Source of the DNA: Enoplolaimus lenunculus
Taxonomy: Eukaryota > Nematoda > Enoplea > Enoplida > Thoracostomopsidae
Direction: 5' to 3'
Length of the DNA stretch: 64,000 nt
NCBI GenBank assembly: GCA_030248215.1
Contig: JASANG010003084.1
Span: 1 to 64,000 of the forward strand
The position numbers and the translations under genes were made by a program. Shown here one piece after another: positions 1 through 11,884 of the stretch (its first letter is position 1; each line of letters begins with the position of its first letter). Below the pieces are notes generated by a model, which worked only from the letters and a program-made list of their open reading frames with translations, was not told where the DNA came from and ran no database searches.

Positions 1-985
1 ATAGCCTGTACATATTGCGTGTATTGATTAACGATATAGCAGCATACTTGGTGCGTGTACGAGAATTAAGGGGAGTGTTAGCGTGAATCGCTAAATTAGA
101 GTATTTTACATATTGTGTAAGTATTGGCGATTTTGTGATCAATCCCTGTTGGGGGCCAATTTCGTTTCGAGTTTACTGATTGATATATCGGTATACCTTC
201 GGGTATCAAGGCTATCTGTGATACTTATCAGTTGAGTTGTGTACGTATTCCATTTTGGGCGTGGGAAGGATTTATTAGTGCGAATTATTTTGGGGCGTAC
301 TGTAGGTATATAGTTGACGGATTGGAGGTGTGCTTGTGTTTAGTAACTACGATCGCTTGAAGGCGTTCCCTGGAGTGCCGACTGGCGATCGTAAACGTTA
401 CACTTTAACAGAAGATAAATTTCTAATATGGTACAACTATCGCCAGATTTAATTGATTTTATGTTCGTTGTTTTTAAGTTGGCATATAGACCGTCTCTAC
501 TGTTAGCAGTTTGTGTGCCAAGGCCAATTTTACAACAAATCCAATGAGGATGTTTCTATTTTAAGGCTATTTAAACGTAGTTATTTTGTTTTGTTTTGTT
601 TTGTAACATTACTAACTTGCTTTAAACTTTGTCGACAGTAAATTTGACAAAAAATTAGATTTTTAAAAGCACTGTTTAAAAGTAACCCCCAGAATAGTTG
701 CTGTGATTCCCCTGTTTTCACCAAACCTATTTTTGAGCTTTTGTGTACAAAATTTCTTTAAAGTTATTTGTATGCACACTACGTTCACAATATAACGGTG
801 TAGTATGCATATCACAAGTAATCACATATAAATGATATATACTTCAGTAGGGTATTACCGAACGGATAAAGCGGTGAACTGACGAACCGGAGCTGAATGT
901 CCAATGCCTACCAATTTCAATATGCTGGACTGCGGCTTCCTTTTTGGACTATTTGTCATATGTTGATTCGACATCAACATAAATT
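1..985. other. Non-coding flank
   Basis: I see no exon-like open frame or recognisable family here. The DNA is AT-rich with scattered T-runs. It ends at the inverted-repeat element that starts near 986. Confidence 0.4.
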
Positions 986-1566
986 TCTGCTACCATCATA
1001 ATATGATACGGACAGAGCAAAGTCGATTTGATACAGACAGACGTACTGTAGAGACCCGAATAAGACGGGGAGTAATAATAGGAGGGTCCCGGTTTTGAGT
1101 ACCAAGAAACAAGAGTCCGCATTCCTGATAGAAGTCCGTAAGCGGATAGTGTCCATAAACGCTAATTACAATCCATAAATGTAAATTATCCCTAGTTGTA
1201 GTGTATAAATGATGCCAGGGCCAAATAAAGTTGAGTTCGAAAGTTGACAGCATACTTAAGCTTTGAACGTACATTCCTAAGTACAACCTTGTGTTTATCG
1301 TTCAAGCATTTGATTGATACAAGACAAATAAACCCGCCAAAATTTGAATTTTCCCGCTAATATGAGATCGGTACGCTTGTTATTACAGATAATAACTGCG
1401 CCATGCCTTTTAGTATCATATGATATTCCGCCATTTATGCAAACCTAGCAATGTAACTGACTATACGTGGACATTTTTAAAATGATCATATGATATTGAC
1501 AGACAATGTAGGGAACATCATATGATATTGAAAGACAAAACGGGACCAATACATGATGGTAGCAGA
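986..1566. mobile_element. Short inverted-repeat element (581 bp), unclassified
   Basis: The ends form a perfect 14-bp inverted repeat: TCTGCTACCATCAT at 986-999 and its complement at 1553-1566. The interior holds several copies of a palindromic ATCATATGAT-type motif (about 1418, 1486, 1519, 1576). It also has a stretch resembling part of the 364-bp repeat at 10394 (AATAAGA near a GC-rich patch). I found no transposase and no clear target duplication. It could be a non-autonomous DNA transposon or a chance hairpin. Confidence 0.4.
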
Positions 1567-2159
1567 CTACTACTGTTTTTGGAATATCATATTGGGTTAC
1601 ATCGCAGACAAAATGTTACCCAGTGATTAAAACAACGGAAACAGAAAACGGATATTGTAGTGTAAAAGTTTCAAAGATGTTTCATTTTTCTGCCATCAAA
1701 ATTGAGGCTTGCAATTATTCACGGGCTTTCTTACTTGCAATTTTTTTCAAAATTGTGCCAAAAGTTAAAACGAAGCACGCCAAATGGATAAATGTTATAA
1801 AAAATGCAAAATTTTAATAGAGAAATTGCCGACACCTCCGGCAAAAACTCTACTGGAGCCGGAGCTGGGTTCGATTTTCTGCAGGAGCCGGAGGCACACA
1901 TCCGGTTGTACCCATGTATATAAATCCGGTATTTTAAATTCCGGTTGCACTTCGGCTGCAATTGTTTGAGTAACAAACAGGGCGAAATCCATCCAAAATC
2001 GAAAAAATGGTGCATAAAACGGAAACGAATAGTGGCCCATGTATAGTTGAGTGCCGTCCAAAATCCCACCGTCCCAACTAAAAAATTGATACTTTATACT
2101 TTTTTGTCGGGTGTTTTGGGATTTTGGGATGTTGGGATTGTGCGATTTCAATAAAATTT

Positions 2160-2860
2160 ATCGAAAGCAATTCCTTAGGCTTAGGCTTTAGAATTAATAT
2201 TATGCAATCCTTTGACTCAAGATTTAGGTTTAGGAATATGCAACGCTACGTCTTAGGTTGTTTAGGAGTTTATCCATAACTTCTGGTGTAAGCTTAGCTA
2301 TACATTTTAGAGGTGCCGCCTTAGCCTTAATAGCCATAGGCTTTGCCTTAGTCTATGGCTCAGGCTTAGCCTTAGGCTTAGGCATAGTTTTAGGACGCCG
2401 ACGCTTTAGGAACTGGTTTAATCGTAGATTAAATCATAAATAACCATTACGGGCTAAATCTTAGAGTACCATGTATAGAAAAGAGCCGGATCGTTATCCG
2501 GAGGGGCTATAATAGACTCAGTTTAAGCTTTAAACTATTTTTTTCTTAGGCTTAGGTTTAGGCTTTGGAATAGGCTCATTCATACGCTTAGGCTTAGGCT
2601 TAGGAATATGCTTATACTACTGTTCCGGCCCTGTTCTATACATGGGCCATTTCAGACATAGGCTTAGGCTTACGCTTTCGCTTAAGTTTAGCCTTAGGCT
2701 TTAGGAGCAGGTTTTGGTTTAAGCGTAGATTTAGACCACAGCTAGCATTGGCATAGGCTTAAGCCGAGGCTTTATGAATAGGTTTTAAACAAACATAGAT
2801 TAGATCTTGAATAACTCTTGGGCTAAATCCTAGGCTTAGGCTCATGCGGGGTTCACGTTA
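2160..2860. repeat. Degenerate TTAGGC (telomere-like) tract
   Basis: The 6-bp word TTAGGC and near variants (TTAGCC, TTAGGT, ATAGGC) recur in loose 6-bp register over about 700 bp, with runs of two or three perfect units near 2547-2610. TTAGGC is the telomere unit of nematodes. Here it is internal, diverged and mixed with unique sequence, so this is not a chromosome end. Part of the tract (2466-2648) lies within a TIR element. Small ORFs across it, such as the one at 2258-2443, are by-products of the repeat. Confidence 0.7.
2466..2648. mobile_element. TIR element with TTAGGC-like interior, copy 1
   Basis: This 183-bp segment matches the element at 53100-53291 over most of its length. It shares the left end (CATGTATAGAA, then CCGGATCGTT, then GGGGCTATAATAGA), a TTAGGC-like core, and a right end reading CCTGTTCTATACATGGGCC. 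The right end is the inverted complement of the left end of the better copy. Flanking octamers at 2458-2465 and 2649-2656 agree at 6 of 8 positions, consistent with a decayed 8-bp target duplication. Confidence 0.6.
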
Positions 2861-3339
2861 TTACCGGGGCAGCTTGGGACACGTTTTGTCCCTATTAGAC
2901 TATTGAGTAACATTTTGTCTACTATTGTCTGCGAATATTATGTGACATATTTCTCGTGCCCAAAAATCAAGCAACTCGCAGAGAATTTTTTACTACCCAA
3001 AAACAAACAGTACTATATCAGTAAAAAACAGGCACTATAGCAGACATACATTTCTACGTCTCCAAAACGCGTAAAGCCGCCATCCCATATGGACCTACTG
3101 GGCATCCCATGCGATGACTGAAGCTAGACTAAATAAACATGAAATGACGCAGACCAACTTAAATTTCTGCATAAAATCTGGTAACATTAGCAGAATAAAG
3201 TCAGCACATATCAGTACAAGAACAGAAGATAATTAGCCTTATCACAAACCCGTCAATAACGAACAACAAAAGTAAAAATGACATGTAGGGTCCCACTCAA
3301 TTATAACTGTACAAACGCAACAATGCAAAAAACAGCAAA
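2657..3339. other. Non-coding; outer flank of the piggyBac relic
   Basis: No gene seen. It begins in the TTAGGC-like tract. It also contains CCATATGGACCTACTGGGC (about 3086-3104), which is repeated in inverted orientation at 5427-5445 on the far side of the transposase relic with two mismatches. These may be parts of the transposon ends. Confidence 0.4.
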
Positions 3340-5290
3340 TATCAGTTATGCATCTACGCAACTCTCTTGTGACAAGGTTTGAAACAATTCCGACTTTCTG
3401 TAAACGCACAAGTGTACACCACATTTTTCACACCCAGAACGAACTTTGGAAGATTTGCAGTTTGCACAGTATCCACGGGTCATGTGAACTGGATAATGTT
3501 CAAATCCGGCAAATCGGACGTCAACATTTGGGGTAGCGGCTGGTGTTGCGCGAATTCTAGATACTGTTGCCATCGGAACTAGCGGTGACACTGAAGGTCT
3601 ACCTCTTTTGGTTCCGAATGTGACGTCGGCAGTAACAGAAAGATGGTGGCAAAGAATCCGAAACGTCAATCAGGAAAGCCTACAGGTCTTGGCGTTCTTT
3701 GCGAGGAATGCCCAATATATCGCATTCCCGTCGATACAACAACCAGGCATTTGTCAACGATGATCCAAGCAACCAGAAAAAATCCGAATGTACCTAAAAC
3801 AAAGCGACTAGTTATATCAAATTGCTTATTCTACGAACCTAGCATACTTCGTTGTTCAGTAAAAACAATTCCTTTCAAAAAGACTTGTAATTTGCAACAA
3901 GTATAAACATCGTCAGTAATTAATTATTTTGCATACGTTCAACAACAGTAAGGTCTAGCGATTACAACACTAATATTCAAGTAAGACAGCTTGCAGTTTA
4001 TCTATAGAATCTTACCAGCGCAGACTTCGGTGCGCCATACCATATAAAGCAGCTAAGTCAGCTAAGTTGACGCCACCCATATGCTGACTGTATTCTTTTA
4101 CGATTGCGGGTCTTGTCACGGACACGCATTTTCGTTTGCTGCGGTCGTATCGCCGAACACTATCAGTCGGACCTATCCCGACATACGTTGAACTTAAGGT
4201 GACACTGCGATTGTCGAAACAGCGAACAACACACGTTTCCGATAAGATATAGACAGTTGAATTAAAAGCACCACTACCAGATTTCTTCAGACCTTTTTCT
4301 GACTTTATTGTAGCTGTTCACTCTTGAGCTCTGAATAGTTCCGACACAAAAAATCTGGCGTTGCTTGAGCAATACCCCCACAATAGGCCAATTGAAATAG
4401 TTATCAAAATATACTTTAAAATTTGACTGTTCGGGCAGAATTTCACAAAGCCAAATCACCCAATAACCCGGAATTTTTCCGCAACTAATTGTTGGGCATG
4501 GTTTCTTTCCTTATTAGATGTAAAAATTGTACAAAATTCCAGATCCCCGCACATGGCAAAAACTTTAAAACACCATTTTTTGGGTTTTTTGTCAAGTACT
4601 GTTTGAGACCACTTCGTCCTTCAAAATGTATAAGCGGCTCGTCGATTGGCAGGTTTTCCTCCAATTCCGTGTTACGGCAATTCTTTACAAAAGCATCTAA
4701 ACGTGGGCGTATTTTAGAAAGCCTATCGCGGTTTGGATCCGAAAGCGATGGTGCGTTATTGTTGTCGACAAAATGAACGTACCGTTTCAACAGTTCGAAG
4801 CTATTTCTTGCAATCTGTCAGCGATGCAAGATATGCGTAAATTTGTTTGCCACGCCAATCTAAATCGTTCGTTTAGGTTGTATAATCATCAGCTTCACGA
4901 ATGTTCCCAGCAACAATGCAATTTCCGGAAAAGTAGTGTCAAAACTTTTCCCACTTTGAGCTACACTGTATATATTAGTTTGATCTACTATATGTTGAAT
5001 CATTTCGTCTGTAAAAACCTTTTGAAATATTCTACGGGACGATCAGGGCCGTGCTGATCTTGTGGTAGTCGCGTTCCTACTCCCGTCCACAATGTGTTAC
5101 CTGGAGTCGGATTTGATCTTTTGCGCCATTTGATTTTATTCGCGGCATTTTCTACTGACTTATCAGCCAGATGATCACCACCCTGTTCTGTTGACTTATT
5201 TGCATCAGAATTCCTCATCATCGTTGTCCTCGGGCTCCAAACCATACAATTGAAATTCATCTTCGGATTCAGACTCTTAGTCCGAAACAG
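3340..5290 (-). pseudogene. piggyBac-like transposase, decayed
   Basis: Minus-strand blocks follow the piggyBac transposase order. An acidic N-terminus lies near 5290-5200. Next comes a DNNNAPSxxDPNxDRLxKIRP block and then IDEPLIHFEGRSGLKQY (4790-4485). VYFDNYF follows (4459-4274). Then MGGVNLADL with RSLRW lies near 4020-4140, and a C-terminal cysteine-rich zinc-binding domain (HYPVHMTRGYCANCK, CEKCGVHLC) at 3669-3346. In the family the DDE-like domain performs TTAA-specific excision and insertion. The reading changes frame several times and carries stops, so it is not functional as read. One gap, from about 4018 to 3790, has a GTAAG donor and a TTTTAG acceptor and may be an intron. No TTAA-flanked ends were found. 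Confidence 0.85.
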
Positions 5291-5445
5291 CGTTAGGAGT
5301 TGAAGTGAAGTTAGATTTACTTTTAAGTTATACAGGCATATCTAATACCCTGTAAATCGAAGAACCAAATGTGTGCAACAGGTACCCATGCGCTATGGTA
5401 GTGTTCCGACAATTTCTACCTTGAAAGCCCATAAGGTCCATATGG

Positions 5446-6184
5446 TACAATGAAAGTTGAGGGGCTGTGTATCCGCTAAATCATTTCCATGCGAACAAAA
5501 CAGCTATAAACATGATGCAATAGGTCTTGTCTACTTGTAAAAAAATCGGGTGTAACTTTAACGCTAAACCTACGGAAAAATGTCGTACAAGGTTAAGATC
5601 ATTTAACACCTGCAAATTTTGCAACTATAAATACACCGTGCTCGCTATAACCACTAGCTATGTCATATAAATTTGTTATGAACAAACTGTTTGTTTGGCC
5701 CATTTGGCCCTTACGGGCATTCGCAACTTATCTCGAACTAAAGGTTGGAAAATGTGGGATTTTGTGTACAGCCCATATGGACCTTGTGGGCATGAGACGG
5801 TTAAATGTTTGCATGCTTGAACATACCAACGTTGTCCTGTTGAATATCATATGATACTAGAATGTGAAATTTAAATTTTTGAATTATTAAGATCTTGTTG
5901 TAAGGGATTTTCTGTCGGAAACGTTTTGCAGGCGTGTGTTTGGTATTTAAAGCACATCTGTACCTCTGCCGTTTGAATTTTCATTCATTTATCAGCACCT
6001 AAAGATTACACTGTCCCGCTGAATATCATGTCATATTCGTAGAAATTTTGAAAAATCATGATATTCGCATAAATGTCCCACAGTATCACGTGACATGCTG
6101 TTGCTTCAGGCCGAGGCATTTTAGGCTTAGGCTTACGGTTAGCCTTGGGCCTTGACTGAAGCTTAGGCTTATCCCGAAATCCCA
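5446..6184. other. Non-coding spacer with piggyBac-end-like motifs
   Basis: No gene seen. CCCATATGGACCTTGTGGGC at 5772-5791 is a third copy, in direct orientation, of the motif flanking the piggyBac relic. A weaker copy lies near 5697. The region ends with a short TTAGGC-like run near 6120-6170. Confidence 0.4.
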
Positions 6185-6812
6185 CCTTCGACCGCATCTC
6201 GAATTTTCAAAATCCCACTTTCGATCATATCCCGAAATCCCACAATTCCAAAATCCCACCTTCAACTATATATCCCGAAATCCCAAAATTCCATCATCAA
6301 CCATATCTCGAAATCCCAAAATCCCAAAATCGACCATATCCCGAAATCCCAAAATCCCACCTTCGATCATATCCCGAAATCCCAATATCCCACCTTTGAC
6401 TATATCACGAAATCCCAAAGTCCTACCTTCGACCATATCCCGAAATCCCAAAATCCCACCTTCGACCATATCACGAAATCCTAAATTCCCAAAATCCCAC
6501 CTTCGACCATATCCCGAAACCCCAAAATCCCACCTTCGACCATATCCCGAAATCCCAAAATCCCACCTTCGACCATATCCCGAAATCCCAAAATCCCACC
6601 TTCGACTATATCCCGAAATCCCAAAATCCCACCTTTGACCATATCCCGAAATTCCAAAATCCTACCTTCGACCATATCCCGAAATCCCAAAATCCCAATA
6701 TCCCAAAATCCCACCTTCGACCATGTCCCGAAATCCCAAAATCCCACCTTCAACCATATCCCGAAATCCCACCTTCGACCATGTCCCGAAATCCGAAAAT
6801 CCCACTTTCAAC
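6185..6812. repeat. 33-bp minisatellite
   Basis: About 18 tandem copies of a 33-bp unit, built around ATATCCCGAAATCCC, AAAATCCC and ACCTTCGACC, with point variants and partial units. Because 33 is a multiple of three, both strands stay open. This produces repeat peptides (GGILGFRDMVE on minus, KSHLRPYPEIP on plus) that should not be taken as genes. Confidence 0.9.
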
Positions 6813-6965
6813 CACACATCAAATTCTTATGATGGGATGGTGGGATTTTGGGACGGCAGCGAGGTTTACATGCGCCCGAATAGTGATAAAAATAACGAAA
6901 ATTGAAGTATAAAAGTCTGAATGATGTTATATTTTTCTGCCAACACAATTGAGGCATGCAAATAT

Positions 6966-7240
6966 TGGCCCATGTATAGAACAGGTCGCTCCCAATTTCC
7001 CGGGAACACGAGTAACAGTTTAGGCGTAGGCTTAGGTTTGCGCGTAGGCTTGACGGGTCCGCAGGCAGGCGGAGGCAGGGGGCTCAGCCCCTCTGTATCC
7101 AAACTGGCACTTTTTATTCCCCCACGCGTGAGAAACGCAATTGTGACAACCGCTTTGTGCGGGGGCTTGGGGCTGCAACCCCCCACCCTGCGTAGCTTCC
7201 CTTAAAATTTGGGAGGGTTGCAGCCCCCCCCTGAGGACCT
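6966..7240. repeat. GC-rich dispersed repeat, copy 1
   Basis: It opens with GGCCCATGTATAGAACAGG, the terminal sequence of the TTAGGC-bearing TIR element, followed by TTAGGC-like words. A GC-rich block with GGGGCTCAGCCCCTCTGTA and a late GGGCTTGGGGCTGCAACCCC follows. The block from about 7018 onward recurs diverged at 7556-7850. No coding content is recognised. Confidence 0.6.
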
Positions 7241-7279
7241 AATTTAAAATGTTGCACGATAGCAGGTTTTAATCTCAGG

Positions 7280-7450
7280 AAGTTGTCTTAATATCCGAAT
7301 TTCCCAAAATCCAAGTTTTCCTGGTGTATATATAATAGGTCCAATTTCCCAAAATCCCAATTTCCCGGGTAATATTCCAATTTCTCAAAATAGCAATATC
7401 CCGGGTATTATCCCAAGTTACCAAAAGAGCAATATCACGGGTAATATTCC
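7280..7450. repeat. Degenerate AATTTCCC/AAATCCC minisatellite, short
   Basis: Imperfect repeats of CCCAATTTCCC, AAAATCC and GGGTAATAT with no fixed period. It is the same word family as the longer tract at 11180-11830. No gene content. Confidence 0.6.
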
Positions 7451-7555
7451 AATTTTTATTGTGAAATCCAAACTTTAGTATTAGCCTTGAGCTTAGTCTA
7501 TTCAGTTTACATTCACACTCAGGTTTAAACAAGCTTGAGCTTAAGCTTATAGGCT

Positions 7556-7850
7556 AAAGTTTAGGTGTAGGCTTAGGTTCGCGCGTAAGGCTTGACGGGT
7601 CCATACTCAGACGGATGCAGGGGGGCTCAGCCCCTCTGTAGCCAAATTGGCACTCTATTCCCGCCGCACCTGACCAACTCGCTCGCATAAAAATATTTTC
7701 TTTAATTGCGTTTTCTGCAGGGCTGTCGACTCCCAAACAACCACATGAGCAAAATTTTTTACTGTCAATACAGCTCAATTGTGAGAACAGCTTAGTGCAT
7801 GGGATTTGTGGGGTGACAGCCCCCATGCTGCTTAGGGTTCCTTAAAATTG
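7556..7850. repeat. GC-rich dispersed repeat, copy 2
   Basis: Diverged counterpart of 7018-7235. It shares the TTAGGC-like opening, GCGCGTA, CTTGACGGGTCC, GGGGCTCAGCCCCTCTGTA, and a tail with GGGGTGACAGCCCCCATGC. It is probably part of a mobile repeat family. No ORF is recognised. Confidence 0.6.
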
Positions 7851-8306
7851 CAAACCTTCTGATAACCGAATCTAAAAAGTTGTCTATGTGAATTATGGAA
7901 GGTTTTATCTCAGGAAGTAGTTTTTTTATTGTCTTCTCAAAGGGGTTGTGCCCCCAAACCCGACATTATACAATTTACATATATGTTGAAATTGTATTAA
8001 ACATTGTTGTTGCCTATCGAATACTTTTTTAAACAGCTAAGCCTTAAAAATGATATTTAATATCACAAACAGAGCATTCCAAGCAGTTGCGTTTTCTTAC
8101 AAATTTTCGTTCCGTGGCGTAACTTACCAAAGTGTTTACGTGACAAAGTTTAACATCTCACACCGATGCATTTTTAACACTTTAACAACGACCCCTATTA
8201 TATTACTATTCTATATTTTTGTAGCGTTGCGTTCAGTCGCAATATTCATTTGGCTCACGTTCCCTTTAAGGGAATCCAATTTTCTTTAGGTAAAGGTGAC
8301 TAAGAT
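7851..8306. other. Non-coding spacer
   Basis: AT-rich DNA with no recognisable gene. The 79-codon frame at 8050-8289 has no family resemblance or splice context that I can defend. Confidence 0.4.
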
Positions 8307-8489
8307 CAGGGTTGGGAGTCTCGGTCTCAGTCTCAGCAAGTCTCGGAATTTGGCAAGTCTCGGTTTCTTGTGTCTCGGTGGTTTGAAACCGACTCTAGAA
8401 ATAATTTCTTTTGAAAATTTTGTTTTTCGGTGATAACCAAAAGTTGGCCGAAACCGAGACTTTTCATTTCCGGTCTCCGCCCATCCCTG
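8307..8489. mobile_element. hAT-like short element, TCTCGG family
   Basis: The left end reads CAGGGTTGGGAGTCTCGG and the right end reads GTCTCCGCCCATCCCTG, together an imperfect inverted repeat of the CAGGG type. Subterminal copies of TCTCGG and CCGAGAC lie in opposite orientations at the two sides. Related fragments lie at 30080, 42871, 43950 and 54745. No clean target duplication is visible. I infer non-autonomous hAT-type ancestry from the CAGGG terminus. Confidence 0.55.
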
Positions 8490-8989
8490 GCTCGGAAACA
8501 GGCTATTATTTTTGCTATATTATTTATAGACCCTAGCTTTAGGAATAGAAATGTGCGGCTGATTTTTCAGCATTATTGTAACCCATCAAATGCAAAAATC
8601 TACATTATATGTGTGACAGAAAAAATATGTAAAATGTAAGTCAGCAGTTCGATGTTACTTGGCATAAATACGAATGATGGTATAAATTCTTGAAATTTTT
8701 AAAAAATAATATCCGGCAAGTTAAAATACCAGGGCCGGATTTTTTACTAATGGATCATCCACGTTAAAATACACACGCCGACGTAATAAATGTTCCACCG
8801 ACCCCATTTGGAACAGCATCAAAATACACGTCCTACCTGGAGGCAAGGTACAGTTTTATAGCTGTAGGCAGTGTTAATTGTCTAGACTCTGCCGGAAGGG
8901 ACACTGGACAGATACTATTGTCTGTAGGATGTCAGAACATTACGTTATTCCACGCGCACACATTTAGAAACACACTGTGCACACCAGTG
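8490..8989. other. Non-coding spacer
   Basis: No gene or clear repeat recognised between the TCTCGG-family element and the CCGGAGG repeat. Confidence 0.35.
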
Positions 8990-9345
8990 TGCAGCCGGAG
9001 GTGAAAAATACCGGAGCCAGAGGTCAACGAAACTTGCCGGAGCCGGAGGGTAGGCGAAATTAGGTAGTAAAAATGATGGTTAATTAATTTTGGTCAATAT
9101 CTGCAGTATATATATATGTCGAAGTTCTTTGGTTATACGCTAATTTTCTGCGAAATTTCGGAAATTCTGTAATGGAAATTGTGATAAAAGTAAAACTAAA
9201 TGCGCTAAACACATAAATTTTGCAAAATTATGCAAAATTTTACTACCGAAATTGCTGGTACCTCCGGCAAAAATTCTACCGGAGCCGGAGGCCGAATTTC
9301 TGCCGGAACCGGACGCAGACCTCCGTGTAGGTGGCTGTGCCACTG
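8990..9345. repeat. CCGGAGCCGGAGG repeat family member
   Basis: Clusters of CCGGAG words lie at the left (8995-9055) and their complements (CCTCCGG) at the right (9256-9335), giving an inverted-repeat layout around about 200 bp of AT-rich DNA. Related single arms lie near 1824-1900, 21213-21290, 36277-36335 and 52514-52590. It is likely a decayed short DNA transposon family. The exact ends are not resolved. Confidence 0.45.
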
Positions 9346-10393
9346 CTAAATATATTGCAATCTAAAAACTAAAACAAAACTAAAACCAAATCCTAATTCA
9401 CACCTTAAGGGAGTCCCCGGCTCCGCCTTAGTCTCTCTTAGAACTTAAGTTAGGCTTAGGCGTTGCTAAACGGCGTAAAATTATTATTCTATGTATGGCG
9501 GCTGCGTCCACAAGGTAATGTTACTCAGGGGTCCTGAGTAACCATTAAATATTTTTGCAGGCTTAAGTGCTAAAAGCACATAGCTAGTGGTTTGGGGGGT
9601 TGTATTGTTGTTGTTACTCTATTGCAATGGCGGATGTGAGTGCCCCTAAGGGGCCTGAAACACTCAAAGTTATGCAAATCAACTCAATATGAGGGCTGGG
9701 GTAGCCAGCTTCCATATTCATTCTGATATTTTCGCGTCACGTTATGCGGCAATCTTTTTCTATTGATTTTACCTAGCGGATTGGAATTCTCTTGATTGTG
9801 ACTTTGTGGAGTTGATCTGTATAGCTGTTGCGGGCGACTTAGGGGAAAAAGGAGATTAACGGAATTAGAGTCACGGTAGCTCAAATGTGAACACGGTGCA
9901 CCGGCTTTGCACAACAAGGGATTTAGCAACGGAAGCGCATAGCGCGTAGCCTTCGGGCAGTACCAGGGTAAACCGGGGTTAACTGGGGTATGTTTTAAGG
10001 AGAGTTTCCGGGGTATTTGGAGTTGTTCTGGGGCTTGTCGATTCTAGCGGGGCTAGTTTCGGCTGTTTCTGGAGAATCTTGGGAATTTTGTACGGTTAAC
10101 TGGAGTTTTACGGAATATCCGGGGTGTTGTCACGTTTTTTCATTTTGTCTTGTACGGTGTGAGCTTGTGAGTAGAACAACAGGGTTAAGAGAATCGTAAT
10201 AGACGTGCGGAAAACGCCTGAAGCAAAGGAACTTTCGGCACGTTCGGTTGAACTAAGCTCGGCAGTGTAAGCATTGTACTTTTATATAGTTATATTCGTG
10301 TTTTACCGGTATATAGCTTTAATACGGTGTTGGGGGAGTAAAAGGGAAAACCGACTGCATTATTGAACCAGAGCGAATAAGCCTCATTGGAAT
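9346..10393. other. Non-coding, repeat-derived
   Basis: No gene recognised. Part of it (about 9980-10110) consists of loose GGGGTATTTGGAGTT-type words that recur near 40840-41000. The small frame at 10017-10199 falls in that tract and is not supported as a gene. Confidence 0.4.
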
Positions 10394-10757
10394 ACGGACC
10401 TAAACGCGGAATTGGTGGTTTCACTGAGCATTCAAAATCACGAACTATTTACACTCAGGTTGCAACCTGGTACACACATTCATACGCATCATTCAACACA
10501 AACAAATTGGAGTCCTTTCCGAGGGAATACTGTAATGACTCGAATAAGAGGCGGGACTGATATTTATTTGGCCTCTCCAGAGGGCACCCCTTGTTATTCG
10601 GTTACGGACTGTTATGTCTTTTCAATCCGCCCTCTGTTACGCCTATGTGTCTTGTATCCAAAGTTTGAACGATAATGTAAGGTTATACTTAGAAATATAC
10701 TTTTAAAACTTAAGTACGCTTTAAAGTTTAGAACTACACTCTATTTGGTCCTGGAGT
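10394..10757. repeat. 364-bp direct repeat, copy 1
   Basis: Nearly identical to 10773-11136, with a 379-bp offset and 15 bp between copies. Only a couple of substitutions were seen by eye. The ends are faintly inverted (GGACCTAAA against TTTGGTCC). An internal stretch around GGCGGGACTGATATTTATTT recurs in reverse at about 37393-37427, so the sequence belongs to a dispersed family. The 87-codon frame in each copy has no recognisable product. Confidence 0.9.
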
Positions 10758-10772
10758 CATTTATGCACTACA

Positions 10773-11136
10773 ACGGACCTAAACGCGGAATTGGTGGTTT
10801 CACTGAGCATTCAAAATCACGAACTATTTACACTCAGATTGCAACCTGGTACACACATTCATACGCATCATTCAACACAAACAAATTGGAGTCCTTTCCG
10901 AGGGAATACTGTAGTGACTCGAATAAGAGGCGGGACTGATATTTATTTGGCCTCTCCAGAGGGCACCCCTTGTTATTCGGTTACGGACTGTTATGTCTTT
11001 TCAATCCGCCCTCTGTTACGCCTATGTGTCTTGTATCCAAAGTTTGAACGATAATGTAAGGTTATACTTAGAAATATACTTTTAAAACTTAAGTACGCTT
11101 TAAAGTTTAGAACTACACTCTATTTGGTCCTGGAGT
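10773..11136. repeat. 364-bp direct repeat, copy 2
   Basis: Second copy of the unit at 10394-10757. The near identity points to a recent local duplication, or to assembly duplication of one copy. Confidence 0.9.
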
Positions 11137-11179
11137 ACAGTGTATAAAGAGTGGGTAGGGACAACGCGGGCATCCAAAA

Positions 11180-11830
11180 GGGTCATAATAATATCCCAAT
11201 TTCCCGGATAATATGCAAATTTTCCAAAATCCCAATTCCCTAAATCCCGAGCGAAAAAGCTTGAGTCAAAAATCCCAATTTCCCGGCAGAATCATAATTT
11301 CCCAAAATCCCAATTTCTCGGCAATATCCGAATTTCTCAAAATCTCAATTTCCCTGGTAATATCGCAATTACCTAAAAACCGGTTGCCACGAGCGCAATT
11401 TCCCGGCAGAATCTTTAATTTTCCAAAATCCCAATTTCCAGGGTAACATCCCAATTTCCCAAAATCCAGAGCGAAATAGGTTGCGCCGAAAATCGAAATT
11501 TCCCGGCGGAATTCTAATTGCCTAAAACCCCAATTTCCCAATGTGCGTGCATTTTAACGTAGATAGTCCATATCCCAATTTAACAAAATCCCGAGCAAAA
11601 AAGGCTGCGCTCAAAATCGAAATTTTCCGGGTAATATCCGTGTTTTCTAAAACCCCAATTTCCCGGGTAAAACCGAATTTCCCAAAATCCTACTTTCCCG
11701 GATAACATCCCAATTTCGTGGGTAATACCACAATTTCCCAAAATCCCGAGCGAAAAAGGTTGCACCCGAAATCACAATTTGCCGACAGAATCATAATTTC
11801 AATTTCCCGGGCAATATCCGCTTTGAAATA
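11180..11830. repeat. Degenerate AATTTCCCGG/AAATCCC minisatellite
   Basis: About 650 bp of imperfect repeats of CCCAATTTCCC, GGGTAATATC, AAAATCCCGAGCGAAAAAGG and similar words. Period is irregular. It is flanked on the right by a hAT-like element. Frames on both strands here are repeat by-products. Confidence 0.75.
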
Positions 11831-11884
11831 CAAGTTCGGGCATACACAACAATTACGGGGGTCTGAATAGCGGCATCCAAAGAC

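Noticed and set aside
2160-2860. A chromosome end (true telomere)
   Set aside because: The TTAGGC units are diverged, interrupted and flanked by unique DNA on both sides, and recur inside a small transposable element.
3643-3906. Plus-strand 87-codon frame
   Set aside because: Antisense of the piggyBac transposase relic.
6266-6753. Several repeat-protein frames on both strands
   Set aside because: They are produced by the 33-bp minisatellite, whose period is a multiple of three and which lacks stops on both strands.
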